Assembly: GCF_004000745.1 (NCBI RefSeq)
Contig: NZ_BILV01000031.1
Coordinates: forward strand, 1 to 63,340
Source of the DNA: Paenibacillus barengoltzii NBRC 101215
GTDB taxonomy: Bacteria; Bacillota; Bacilli; Paenibacillales; Paenibacillaceae
Direction: 5' to 3'
DNA length: 63,340 nucleotides
Shown: positions 29,730 through 37,555 of the stretch, one piece after another
Numbering within the stretch: the stretch's first letter is position 1
How the letters are laid out: each line of letters begins with the position of its first letter
The notes under the pieces: generated by a model
Databases searched by the model: none
The model's input: only the letters and a program-made list of their open reading frames with translations
Told to the model about the DNA's origin: nothing
Translations under genes and position numbers: made by a program

Positions 29730-30350
29730 TCAGCCGGCGTACAGCAGCTTGAGCGCCTTCTTCATGACGGAATCCACCGCCTCGTCCGGCCCGACATCGT
29801 CCTTCAGGCGATGCCATACCTTGTCCAACTCTGCTTCGGTATACCCCAGCGCTTTTAGGCCTTCGCGGGCCTCCGGCCATCCCGGATTACCGCCATCTCC
29901 CAAGATCTCGCCGGCATCCGCAGGCACTGGATCAAACAACGTGCCGCCAACGCCCTCCAACTTGTCCTTCAGATCCAAAATCATCCGCTGCGCCGTCTTC
30001 TTCCCAATCCCCGGCAGCTTGGTCAAGAAGGAGATGTTCTCCTGGTGAATTGCCGCCACAACATGATCCGGATTTCCACCGCTCAAAATCCCCAGCGCGA
30101 CACGCGGGCCGATCCCGGATACCTCAATCAGCTTGCGGAACAGCTTCTGCTCCTCACGAGTGGGGAATCCAAACAACAGAATCGCATCTTCACGCACATG
30201 GTGATGGGTGTAGATCGTCACCGTCTCTTGTCCTTTGGCTGCAAAAGCATAAGGATTCGGACAAAATACCCGGTACCCTACCCCTTGTACATCCAAGACG
30301 ACGTACTCTGTTTCCAAATGGGCAATCTGGCCCCGTAAAAAATCAATCAT
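29730..30350 (-). CDS. ruvA: Holliday junction binding protein RuvA
   Basis: This 206-residue protein has an N-terminal OB-fold (MIDFLRGQIAHLETEYVVLD), two helix-hairpin-helix motifs (LIEVSGIGPRVALGILSG and LTKLPGIGKKTAQRMILDL), and a C-terminal RuvB-contacting domain. Tetramers hold the four-way junction and recruit RuvB. The start overlaps the ruvC end by 4 bases, so translation is coupled. Confidence 0.98.
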   Translation of the reverse strand: MIDFLRGQIAHLETEYVVLDVQGVGYRVFCPNPYAFAAKGQETVTIYTHHHVREDAILLFGFPTREEQKLFRKLIEVSGIGPRVALGILSGGNPDHVVAAIHQENISFLTKLPGIGKKTAQRMILDLKDKLEGVGGTLFDPVPADAGEILGDGGNPGWPEAREGLKALGYTEAELDKVWHRLKDDVGPDEAVDSVMKKALKLLYAG

Positions 30351-30850
30351 GAACGCAATACCTCGTTTATTTTAGATTTTAAAGTATACGAATGTGCATG
30401 GCAGATTGCCACGGATAATGCATCCGCCACGTCGTCGGGCTTCGGAATCGCCTGGAGCTTCAGGAACATGCGCGTCATCTCCTGCACCTGGCGTTTCTCC
30501 GCTTTCCCGTAACCGACGATTGCCTGCTTCACCTGCATCGGGGTGTATTCCGCAATCGGAAGCCCCTTCTGCGCCGCAGCAAGCACCAACACGCCCCTCG
30601 CTTGACTGACCGACATCGCCGTCGTCACGTTCCGATTGAAAAACAGCTTCTCGAACGCCACCGCATCCGGCTTATATTTGTCAATCAACTGAACCATCGC
30701 CTCATAAACATGCATAAGCCGTTCTTCCTCCGGCGTATGGGCTTCAGTTTGAATGCAGCCATACTGCACCGGCGTAACCTTATTACCTTGTTTATCAATA
30801 AATCCGAACCCGACAATCGCAATGCCAGGGTCAATTCCAAGTATCCGCAA
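30347..30850 (-). CDS. ruvC: Holliday junction resolvase RuvC
   Basis: This 167-residue RNase H-fold nuclease has the catalytic acidic residues in GIDPGIAIVGFG (D7), the Glu of AFEKLFF near 66-72, and the C-terminal DVADALSVAICHAH (about 140-153). It cuts Holliday junctions symmetrically. B. subtilis uses RecU and lacks ruvC, so presence of a ruvCAB operon agrees with a Paenibacillus-type lineage. First gene of the operon, behind a probable LexA-controlled promoter. Confidence 0.97.
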   Translation of the reverse strand: MRILGIDPGIAIVGFGFIDKQGNKVTPVQYGCIQTEAHTPEEERLMHVYEAMVQLIDKYKPDAVAFEKLFFNRNVTTAMSVSQARGVLVLAAAQKGLPIAEYTPMQVKQAIVGYGKAEKRQVQEMTRMFLKLQAIPKPDDVADALSVAICHAHSYTLKSKINEVLRS

Positions 30851-30919
30851 GGCTCATCTCTCCCTATCGTTGCTATAACTCCCCCATGATCCTCGGATGG
30901 AGCCCTGTCCTACATAAAG

Positions 30920-30945
30920 CGAACATATGTATTCACTTTATTATA
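30920..30945 (-). promoter_or_regulatory. Probable LexA (DinR) box and -10 of ruvCAB
   Basis: On the minus strand TATAAT (30945-30940) is followed by GAATACATATGTTCG (30934-30920). This matches the Bacillus SOS box CGAACRNRYGTTYG with one well-preserved half and one degenerate half. ruvAB is a known member of the SOS regulon in Bacillus. No clear -35 box was found. Confidence 0.55.
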
Positions 30946-31016
30946 GCAAAAGATCGGTCAAGATTGAGGAAAAACTTATTTGCAGGTGAAAAAAGTGTAA
31001 TTCATGCAGGCAAAAT

Positions 31017-31072
31017 AAAAAGAGGGATGTCCCTCCGTTATCTACGATAACTTATGGGAACTCCCTCTTCTG
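31017..31072 (-). terminator. Intrinsic terminator after bofC
   Basis: Arms AGAGGGA (31021-31027) and TCCCTCT, extended by GTCCC/GGGAA, make a long stem with internal mismatches that ends on the minus strand in TTTTTA. It sits about 50 bases after the bofC stop. Confidence 0.7.
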
Positions 31073-31120
31073 GTTGATCCAATCCATCTTTCGGTGAACG
31101 AAAGCGTGCAACGAGCTGCT

Positions 31121-31804
31121 TTATGGCTGTTCCTCCTGCTGCATCACTCTCTCCGACGGCTCAATTGCAAAATCGCTGAAGGTGGACAATACACTATTGT
31201 ATTCCTCCACATCCTGAATACGAATTCCTTGCCGCAGCTGCTGGATGACTTCTGCCGGCAAGGCGCTCTCCATCATTTCCACGTCAATCTGAAAAAAAGT
31301 ACGAACCGCCTTCTCCTTCTTCGGTGGACCGTCAAATAACGTCAAGTTGCCATCCTTGTCCAAGCCGATGTATCCTTGCGTTTTGCAGTCTTCGGAAAGA
31401 CCGTCGATCCTCTCTTCGATCCATACGTCGCCCCCGGCGCCAAGTCTGCCTTTCCATGTCGGGTGATCCTTCATCAACTCAGCGATTTCATTTGGGGTCA
31501 TAATGCCGAGAACACTGCTTTCTTCTCCACAGGTATATATTTTCGTCAGATGGACGATTCTCGATTTCCCCTCTTCCAGCTCCGATAACCATTCGTTATC
31601 GGCATCCGGAGCAGCTTCTTGCCACATGCCAAGGGTTTCGATCGCCATCGGTTCACGAGCCATCAACTTCTCCATTTGATCGGATAATGGAAGCCCCATC
31701 CAGGCCATAACCGCAATCAGAGCCAAGGCGCTGGCGGTCCATATGGCGCGTCTCCATCTTCTCCATCGCTTTTTCAGATGTTTTTTGATTTGGAAGATAT
31801 TCAC
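31121..31804 (-). CDS. bofC: Bypass-of-forespore protein C-like
   Basis: This 227-residue protein has a positively charged N-terminus (KKHLKKRWRRWRRA), one signal-anchor helix (ASALALIAVMAWMGLPL), and an extracytoplasmic region that includes the BofC C-terminal domain (VHLTKIYTCGEESSVLGIMTP). BofC is exported from the forespore and controls SpoIVB, which signals pro-sigma-K processing. It lies next to ruv genes, as in B. subtilis. Made with AAGGGG before the ATG at 31804. Confidence 0.88.
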   Translation of the reverse strand: MNIFQIKKHLKKRWRRWRRAIWTASALALIAVMAWMGLPLSDQMEKLMAREPMAIETLGMWQEAAPDADNEWLSELEEGKSRIVHLTKIYTCGEESSVLGIMTPNEIAELMKDHPTWKGRLGAGGDVWIEERIDGLSEDCKTQGYIGLDKDGNLTLFDGPPKKEKAVRTFFQIDVEMMESALPAEVIQQLRQGIRIQDVEEYNSVLSTFSDFAIEPSERVMQQEEQP

Positions 31805-31900
31805 GGTTATCCCCTTCTATCGGACTTTTGTCTCTATTTTGACCGATAGTGGAAGCCTTTATTCAGTTCTCAAAAACAACGGCTGCCTTTCGTAAGCATC

Positions 31901-31931
31901 AAAAAAGCAGCCATCCATTAAGATGACTGCT
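31901..31931 (-). terminator. Terminator of the tRNA-Pro gene
   Basis: AGCAGCCATC (31906-31915) pairs with GATGACTGCT (31922-31931), allowing one G:U, and T6 follows on the minus strand. It lies 7 bases after the tRNA 3' end. Confidence 0.8.
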
Positions 31932-31938
31932 CCATAGA

Positions 31939-32012
31939 TCGGGACGACACGATTCGAACATGCGACCCCCTGGTCCCAAACCAGGTGCTCTACCAAGCTG
32001 AGCTACGTCCCG
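31939..32012 (-). tRNA. tRNA-Pro (anticodon UGG)
   Basis: The minus strand folds into a full cloverleaf: acceptor CGGGACG/CGTCCCG, D-loop with AGCTTGGT, anticodon arm CCTGG-TTTGGGA-CCAGG with anticodon TGG, and T-arm TTCGAAT. Discriminator A is at 31939. The CCA end is not encoded. It marks the end of the conserved core block, and the AT-rich accessory genes begin beyond it. Confidence 0.95.
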
Positions 32013-32179
32013 TTATCAAGTGATTTACCGATTTCTAAAAAATCGGGCCACTCTTTCTATTATAGCGACTTCGACATACAAGTCAAGCATTAATATTCGA
32101 TTTTATTCGTTATTATCTATTCCCCTTCAGACGTACAGTCACTTCTTGCGAGTCGGATGGAACCGATACCTTATAAGCG

Positions 32180-32878
32180 TTATTCGGGTGGTATATAATA
32201 AAGACCATCATCACCCAATTGTAATAAGTAGTCGGTATCAGCTGCTGTAATCAAAACTTCATTCCCATTGTCCCTTATTTCTTTATAATAGATGTGTCCA
32301 TCGTGATAATATAATACTTCACTTGCTTCATCATATTGAAAATTGTCAGTCAACCTTTCTTTATTAATCAAAGAACTCCAGTCTAGGGTTTGTCCATCCT
32401 CGATCTCAATCTTAAATACGTGGATACCTGTTATATTCGTAATTCTATAATCAGTGGCATAAACATAATAAAGGTGTTCGTCCCGCCTTTTTATATCTTC
32501 AATCCGCATACTCCCTCGACTGTCGATGATCTCGACCAGATCGTTATAGACCACAATGTGAAAACTTTCCCTACCACTGGAGCCGTAAAACTCCGGATTT
32601 TCAATGTACTGAATTACTTTTAAGGAATCAGCTTCAAAAAATGAAAAGAATTTTGATATTTCTTCTATCTCTTTAATAGAAAACTGTGGATTTTCCCTTA
32701 ATCTATCGGCTAGTGTGTTCATGATCTTTGTTTTCTCTGAATCCTCTACTTCTCCTCTATCCCACCTGTTGAATAATGCTTGAAGATCTTCTTGTCCTCG
32801 CTTTTGATCAGAGTTGATATAATAAAGTACGCCTATTAAAATCAGACAACTTACAATAACAATTAAATTTTTTTTCAT
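32180..32878 (-). CDS. Membrane-anchored protein of unknown function
   Basis: This 232-residue protein has a single N-terminal membrane helix (NLIVIVSCLILIGVLYYI) and an external domain with many acidic and aromatic residues. The latter part alternates short strands (YYVYATDYRITNITG, EVLYYHDGHIYYKEIRDNG), which suggests a small beta-propeller-like or sheet fold. No known motif is recognised. Codons are AT-rich compared with the core genes. It probably forms a two-gene unit with the secreted protein upstream, 45 bases away on the same strand. Confidence 0.65.
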   Translation of the reverse strand: MKKNLIVIVSCLILIGVLYYINSDQKRGQEDLQALFNRWDRGEVEDSEKTKIMNTLADRLRENPQFSIKEIEEISKFFSFFEADSLKVIQYIENPEFYGSSGRESFHIVVYNDLVEIIDSRGSMRIEDIKRRDEHLYYVYATDYRITNITGIHVFKIEIEDGQTLDWSSLINKERLTDNFQYDEASEVLYYHDGHIYYKEIRDNGNEVLITAADTDYLLQLGDDGLYYIPPE

Positions 32879-32923
32879 TTATTATAAAAAATCCTCTCGC
32901 ATGTGTTTTTTCTTTATTCATAT

Positions 32924-34123
32924 TCAATCATACCAACTATTCCACCAGCCTTCAAAGACTTTCAGGAATAAATAGTTTCCGCCACCTATTGTCGGTAATA
33001 AAGAATAGTCAATTACATGTGGAGTATACGTATACAATACCCATGCTGGAAAAGTGTCCACCTGTATTTTCCCAGCATAAGTCACACCACCAGATGTTTT
33101 TGATACACCGCCATTAACAGTCAAAAACACATCTAGCTTGGAATCATGCAGCCACTTATCATACATCCACGCACTGGCAAGTTCGACCTGCTTATCAAAA
33201 CCGGTGTACGTGGTAATATCTCCACTATCCGTCGCTCCATAGCCCATAGCGTAATGAAATGCTCTTCTATTAACGTTAGTATCTGTACTGGTAACTAGAC
33301 TGCTTTCTTTCTGTAGGGTAACCAGTATCACTCGAGGATTAATACCCGCATTCTTTGCTGCATCACTAATAACCTTTGAAGGTTTTACTGTTCTACCAGT
33401 ATCATAAGCATTACCACTAGAATTGATAGCATAAATCTTAATGCTATTCCTCAAAACAGAATTTTTACTTGTAAGGAAACTCTGAATTTCACTTTCAGTC
33501 ATTGCGTCGTCATTGTTATAAAGAAAATCACTTGAGGATAATAGTGAATTCATCCTTTTGCCGGCAACATAATAATCGACAATTGCAAAAGGAGTAACAG
33601 AACTATTCTCAAGCCTATTAACAGTGGAACTGTCAACTAGCCCTTGGGAATATTGTTTAGCTATTTCATCTTTCAAAGTTGCTTCTGCATTGCTGAATTT
33701 TCCAAGATTTATTTGATACAGCTCTTTCTCCCGAAAGTAAGATGTCTGCAGTTGATTGTTATAAAAAATATTCTCGACAACTTGTCCATTCTTGGAATAG
33801 TCGTAAACTGTTTTATACCCTGCTGTGTCAGTAACTTGAATAATTCTATCATTGTCCCATTGAATATCGTAAATTCGTCCGTCAGAATGGATTTCATTTT
33901 TAATTCGGCCGCTTTCATCATAAATCATAATGTTCTCATCAATAAGATTGGCCTTATTTTGCTTCAAATTCTTTGGTAGGGAGTCATAAACAGCAGAAAT
34001 TTCATCTAATGTTCTTTTTGAAAGATTCGTTTCCGCTGCATAAACACCTGAATTAAGACTAAGTAATAATAAAGATGCCAAAAGACTAAATACAGTTAAT
34101 GCTTTCATCTTTTTTGAGATCAC
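32924..34123 (-). CDS. Secreted protein with lysozyme-like domain
   Basis: This 399-residue protein has a signal peptide ending near SGVYAAETN (about residue 30). Residues about 70-120 look like two short YD/RHS-type beta repeats (DESGRIKNEIHSDGRIYD). The C-terminal half (about 250-399) matches a lytic transglycosylase-like module: AAKNAGINPRVILVTLQKES, where the Glu of QKESSLV would be catalytic, then YAMGYGATDSG and TYTGFDKQVELASAW. It could trim cell wall. Low GC content differs from the core genes. Confidence 0.7.
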   Translation of the reverse strand: MISKKMKALTVFSLLASLLLLSLNSGVYAAETNLSKRTLDEISAVYDSLPKNLKQNKANLIDENIMIYDESGRIKNEIHSDGRIYDIQWDNDRIIQVTDTAGYKTVYDYSKNGQVVENIFYNNQLQTSYFREKELYQINLGKFSNAEATLKDEIAKQYSQGLVDSSTVNRLENSSVTPFAIVDYYVAGKRMNSLLSSSDFLYNNDDAMTESEIQSFLTSKNSVLRNSIKIYAINSSGNAYDTGRTVKPSKVISDAAKNAGINPRVILVTLQKESSLVTSTDTNVNRRAFHYAMGYGATDSGDITTYTGFDKQVELASAWMYDKWLHDSKLDVFLTVNGGVSKTSGGVTYAGKIQVDTFPAWVLYTYTPHVIDYSLLPTIGGGNYLFLKVFEGWWNSWYD

Positions 34124-35080
34124 TGTTTTTCACCTCTTTAAAAGTTTTTCATTCCAATTAAAAAACAGCACATCTAACCCTACAAGAAATTCTCAATCTT
34201 TCTATTTAGACTAAATCCCTCCTCCTCTCTAAAAGCCCACTCTATCAACTATGTACAAAACATTTTTTATCTTATAATAGTATCTAGGCTGTTTGCTTTG
34301 AACATAGCAAAGAGCGTACAGAGTTGATTTCCATCGCTCCTCCAAAAGCAGTATGGAAATCGACTCTTATTTATTGCAGCAAGATACCAGATATCAGATA
34401 CACCCCTTCTGGTATTCTTGATACAATCAGTCATTATTGAACATCAATATCTGCTTCATTAATCAAACCATTCAATACATAAACACTTCGACTTACACCT
34501 TTCCTACGCTCATTCTAAACAATGCTTGTTTGAAGCGGAAATTCTGCGTTGTCCGCCTCCGGCACGCACATTAAAGCTAACATCTTACAACATCGACGCA
34601 AGACAGAAACTGCAAATTAAATGTCGAAGAAGAGAGGGGATAACTGGGTTGGCTGCACTATTGTAAAAGAAGTAAAGTGGTACTCATGATGGAGGGATTA
34701 CCATTAATCTTGAGGTAAATATTGTAATTTTATACATATTATATAGTGTATTCAACTTGATTTCAATATTTTTTGTCAAGCATTATTACATCAATAGGAA
34801 ATATATCCTTTTAAATCCCAACTCCTTCTTATTACTCGCTGGATTCCTTCCTTTTCATTCCCTCCTTCTTAAAACTAAAGATAGTCTTATTTATAATTTC
34901 CTGCTACAACTTCTGGTTCCTGGCTATCTCCGCCGATTACTGAAGAAACCAAATTTCTTTTCATTTGTATATTCAAAAGTAAACGGCTTAACCATGTAAC
35001 TTTTGTATCGTTTCCTCCTGAGCTCTTCGGTGTCATTTGGTATTGTAATTATTAAACTTAAGATCATCTCACGTTGTAAC
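34124..35080. other. AT-rich stretch of about 960 bases without a convincing gene
   Basis: Two hairpins are visible: GAGTTGATTTCCAT (34321-34334) with ATGGAAATCGACTC (34353-34366, one mismatch), and AAGATACCAGA (34381-34391) with TCTGGTATTCTT (34408-34419). An 80-codon ORF at 34757-34999 lacks a ribosome binding site and is hydrophobic because of AT-rich codons. The region adjoins the tRNA-Leu attachment site and may hold decayed genes. Confidence 0.55.
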
Positions 35081-35130
35081 AAAAAAAGCAGATTTGTTAA
35101 ATCACGATCCGTGATTTAACAAATCTGCTT
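35081..35130 (-). terminator. Terminator of the original tRNA-Leu gene
   Basis: Perfect 21-base arms (35086-35106 and 35110-35130) flank a 3-base loop, and the minus strand ends in TTTTTTT. It lies 6 bases after the tRNA fragment 3' end, so it is the native terminator of the tRNA gene that was split by the island. Confidence 0.85.
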
Positions 35131-35136
35131 GTTTGA

Positions 35137-35184
35137 TGCCGGTGAAGGGACTCGAACCCCCACGGTTTCCCTCACGATTTTGAG
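35137..35184 (-). mobile_element. tRNA-Leu 3' fragment, island attachment site
   Basis: The minus strand reads from the anticodon loop (CTCAAAATCGTG) through the variable arm to the T-arm (GGTTCGAGTCCC) and acceptor end (TTCACCGGCA) of a tRNA-Leu with anticodon CAA. The 5' half is absent: upstream bases (GCGCCAAT) do not pair with the anticodon stem. A 48-base tRNA 3' end next to integrase genes is the usual attL/attR of a tRNA-targeting element. The restored full tRNA should lie at the far end of the island, outside the window. Confidence 0.85.
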
Positions 35185-35367
35185 ATTGGCGCTATGGAAG
35201 GAGGGAACCACTCATTCGCCAATCGCCGAGATTCCGCATAGGACAAGGGAAGTCGGACATGGATTATTTTCCCACCGACCCAAAACGTCCCTTGTTTTCC
35301 GACAGGGTTGTATGCGCTCGCTAAACCCACAGATTGACGCGGCTAAAGGCCGTCAGGCGCGCCAATC
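35184..35367. repeat. Inverted-repeat-rich att-proximal region
   Basis: The octamer CGCCAATC occurs at 35217-35224 and 35360-35367, and inverted at 35184-35191. A second nested inverted repeat pairs ACAAGGGA (35243-35250) with TCCCTTGT (35288-35295) and GTCGG (35252-35256) with CCGAC (35275-35279). These may be recombinase arm- or core-binding sites. A short ORF over this region is not a gene. Confidence 0.5.
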
Positions 35368-35414
35368 TTTTCACCGCACCAAACTCCCAATCCAAATTCT
35401 GGGAGTGATATGCA

Positions 35415-36398
35415 ATGTTGCAAGGAAAAAATTTTGATGAAACTATTGTAGCGTACGACGCAGTTTCGGCAAAAAACCAATACACCGAAGCCGTCCGGCT
35501 GTTCTTGATGGACTGCCAGTTTCGCAATCTCTCCAAGTTTACCATAGACGGTTACCACGTCTATCTCAAATCGTTGCAACGCGATCTTGAAGATTGGTGC
35601 CTTTCCCTGGATACTTTGACCCCTAAAGACCTCTCCGTCCGCATGATTAACAAAATGCTCGAACAGCAATATAAGCCCAATACGATCAACGGAAAGATTC
35701 GCACGCTTCAGCAGTTTTTCAAATTTTTATTCGAGGATGGATTACTGACGACTAACATTGCCGAAGGGTTAAAGCCCCTCAAGAACAAACGGCAAGTCGT
35801 TCATACTTTTTCCGAAGAGCAAGTCAAACGAATCCTAGCCTCCCCCGATCAAACTACATTTACCGGATTACGGGACTATGCCATTATGCTTCTTTTCCTT
35901 GAAACCGGCATACGCGTCATCGAAATGAGCCGTTTGAAAATCTCAGATGTGAATTTTGAGGAAAATACGGTGCACATTCAAATGGGGAAAGGCCGTAAAT
36001 TCCGATTGGTGCCATTTCAAGCCACATGTGCGGAGATCCTCAAACGATATATTGTGGAACGGGGAGATCAGCCCTTCGACGACATCTGGATTACAGTATT
36101 CAATATGCCCATGGCGAGAAATTCCTTCATTAAAATGGTGAAGGAGTATTTTCATCGAGCAGGCATTACTGGCGTGGAAGGAGCCTGCCATGTGTTTAGA
36201 CACACGATGGCGAAATTGTTTTTGATGAATGGCGGCGACATCTTTACTTTGCAATACCTCCTCGGCCACGCCAACCTCGAAATGACTCGATACTACGTCG
36301 AGTTGTTCAGCACCGATATTCATAAACAGCACGAAAAGTACAGCCCGATTGAGAACCTCGCGGTCGAAGGCAGCTTCAATGAAAGCGAGGTGCAGTAA
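35415..36398 (+). CDS. Tyrosine recombinase/integrase, first of tandem pair
   Basis: This 327-residue phage-integrase-family protein has an N-terminal SAM-like core-binding domain (about 20-110) and a C-terminal catalytic domain with a full active set: R167 (ETGIRVIEM), H259 and R262 (HVFRH), H285 (LLGHANLEM), and nucleophile Y294 in the following RYYVELF segment. It makes single-strand cuts and exchanges DNA between att sites. It lies 230 bases from the tRNA-Leu fragment and directly ahead of a close relative, with 2 bases between stop and next ATG. It probably acts with that partner to move the island or part of it. Confidence 0.92.
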   Translation: MLQGKNFDETIVAYDAVSAKNQYTEAVRLFLMDCQFRNLSKFTIDGYHVYLKSLQRDLEDWCLSLDTLTPKDLSVRMINKMLEQQYKPNTINGKIRTLQQFFKFLFEDGLLTTNIAEGLKPLKNKRQVVHTFSEEQVKRILASPDQTTFTGLRDYAIMLLFLETGIRVIEMSRLKISDVNFEENTVHIQMGKGRKFRLVPFQATCAEILKRYIVERGDQPFDDIWITVFNMPMARNSFIKMVKEYFHRAGITGVEGACHVFRHTMAKLFLMNGGDIFTLQYLLGHANLEMTRYYVELFSTDIHKQHEKYSPIENLAVEGSFNESEVQ

Positions 36399-36400
36399 AC

Positions 36401-37411
36401 ATGGAGATGCCAGTAAAACGTCGTAAAAATACACTTACCTCCGCTGCTACTCAGGTAGTTGCCCCAATATCGGCAGCTACACCGAGCAAACCCCAAATCG
36501 GTTTTCCCAAACTGCTGCAATCATTTGTGTTTGAATGCCGAGCCAAAAATTTATCCGATCGAACTATCGAGTTTTATGAAGAAAATATGATCATGATGCA
36601 GAAGACATTCGAAGAACAAAACCAGGACTTTGACATCCTCACCATGACCAACCGGGACATCAAGCATCATTATATCGGATATATGCTTGGCAAAGGACTG
36701 GCCAGCAATACGGTAAACGGGCGCATCAAAACCTGCAAAGCGTTTTTCAAGTTTTTATATGAGGAAGGCTATATCAAGCACAAACTGGCTGATGAACTAC
36801 GGCTAATCAAAGCGGAAAAGAAAATGATCCAAACCTTTACCAAAGAGCAATTGCTTGCCTTGCTCAACCAACCCAATCGCCAAACCTTTACGGGATTTCG
36901 GGATTATACGATCATGATGGTTATGCTGGAAACGGGGATGCGGATCGGAGAATTGCTGAACTTGAAGGTCGGCGATCTTTTCTTAAAAGAAATGGAGATC
37001 CGGATTGTTCGGGGCAAAGGCGGAAAAGCGCGGCGCGTCCCCATTCAAAAAACGTGCATTAAAGTGTTGAAACAATACTTAGCCGAACGCGGTAATGTAG
37101 AGACGGACTGGCTCTTCGTGAATGTAGAGGGCACAGCCCTTCGTACACGAACCATACAGGAAAACATTCAGGAGTATGGGAAGTTAGCCGGCATATCGGG
37201 CGTTCGGGTATCGCCTCATACATTCAGACATACAATGGCGAAGTTTTACATCCTGAACGGCGGCGACGTTTTTACCCTACAACAGATTCTCGGCCACAGC
37301 ACACTGGACATGGTCCGCTATTATGTAGAGCTTTTTAGCAAGGATATTCGGGAACAGCATCAGAAATATAGTCCGGTGGAGAATATGAGTCGACTCCGGA
37401 TCGGTGGATAA
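36401..37411 (+). CDS. Tyrosine recombinase/integrase, second of tandem pair
   Basis: This 336-residue protein is clearly homologous to the first recombinase (both share NGGDxFTLQxxLGH and RYYVELFxxDI.QH.KYSP). Catalytic residues are R181 (ETGMRIGEL), H273 and R276 (SPHTFRH), H299 (ILGHS) and Y308. The first 40 residues are a flexible Ala/Pro/Thr-rich extension. The ATG begins 2 bases after the preceding stop, so the two are translated together, like other paired recombinases that work as heteromers. It is followed by a small AAAGGGC/GCCCTTT hairpin. Confidence 0.92.
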   Translation: MEMPVKRRKNTLTSAATQVVAPISAATPSKPQIGFPKLLQSFVFECRAKNLSDRTIEFYEENMIMMQKTFEEQNQDFDILTMTNRDIKHHYIGYMLGKGLASNTVNGRIKTCKAFFKFLYEEGYIKHKLADELRLIKAEKKMIQTFTKEQLLALLNQPNRQTFTGFRDYTIMMVMLETGMRIGELLNLKVGDLFLKEMEIRIVRGKGGKARRVPIQKTCIKVLKQYLAERGNVETDWLFVNVEGTALRTRTIQENIQEYGKLAGISGVRVSPHTFRHTMAKFYILNGGDVFTLQQILGHSTLDMVRYYVELFSKDIREQHQKYSPVENMSRLRIGG

Positions 37412-37433
37412 TATACAATAAGAAAATAAACAA

Positions 37434-37458
37434 AGGGCTGCATTAGGCGGCCCTTTGC
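37434..37458 (+). terminator. Terminator after the tandem recombinases
   Basis: AAAGGGC (37434-37440) pairs with GCCCTTT (37452-37458), and GCTACTTTTC follows on the plus strand. A moderate intrinsic terminator that ends the recombinase operon. Confidence 0.55.
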
Positions 37459-37555
37459 TACTTTTCAAGACAATTTTGAGGAATACCCAAACTGTTCTTT
37501 TGAAAATACTGTAACTACTTATTATTTCATCTCAATGTAAACCAGAGTCGAAGTC

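Noticed and set aside
34757..34999. 80-codon ORF on the plus strand
   Set aside because: No ribosome binding site, AT-rich hydrophobic composition, and no recognisable domain.
35129..35437. 102-codon plus-strand ORF over the tRNA-Leu fragment
   Set aside because: It reads through the tRNA fragment, att-like repeats and the start of the recombinase in another frame.
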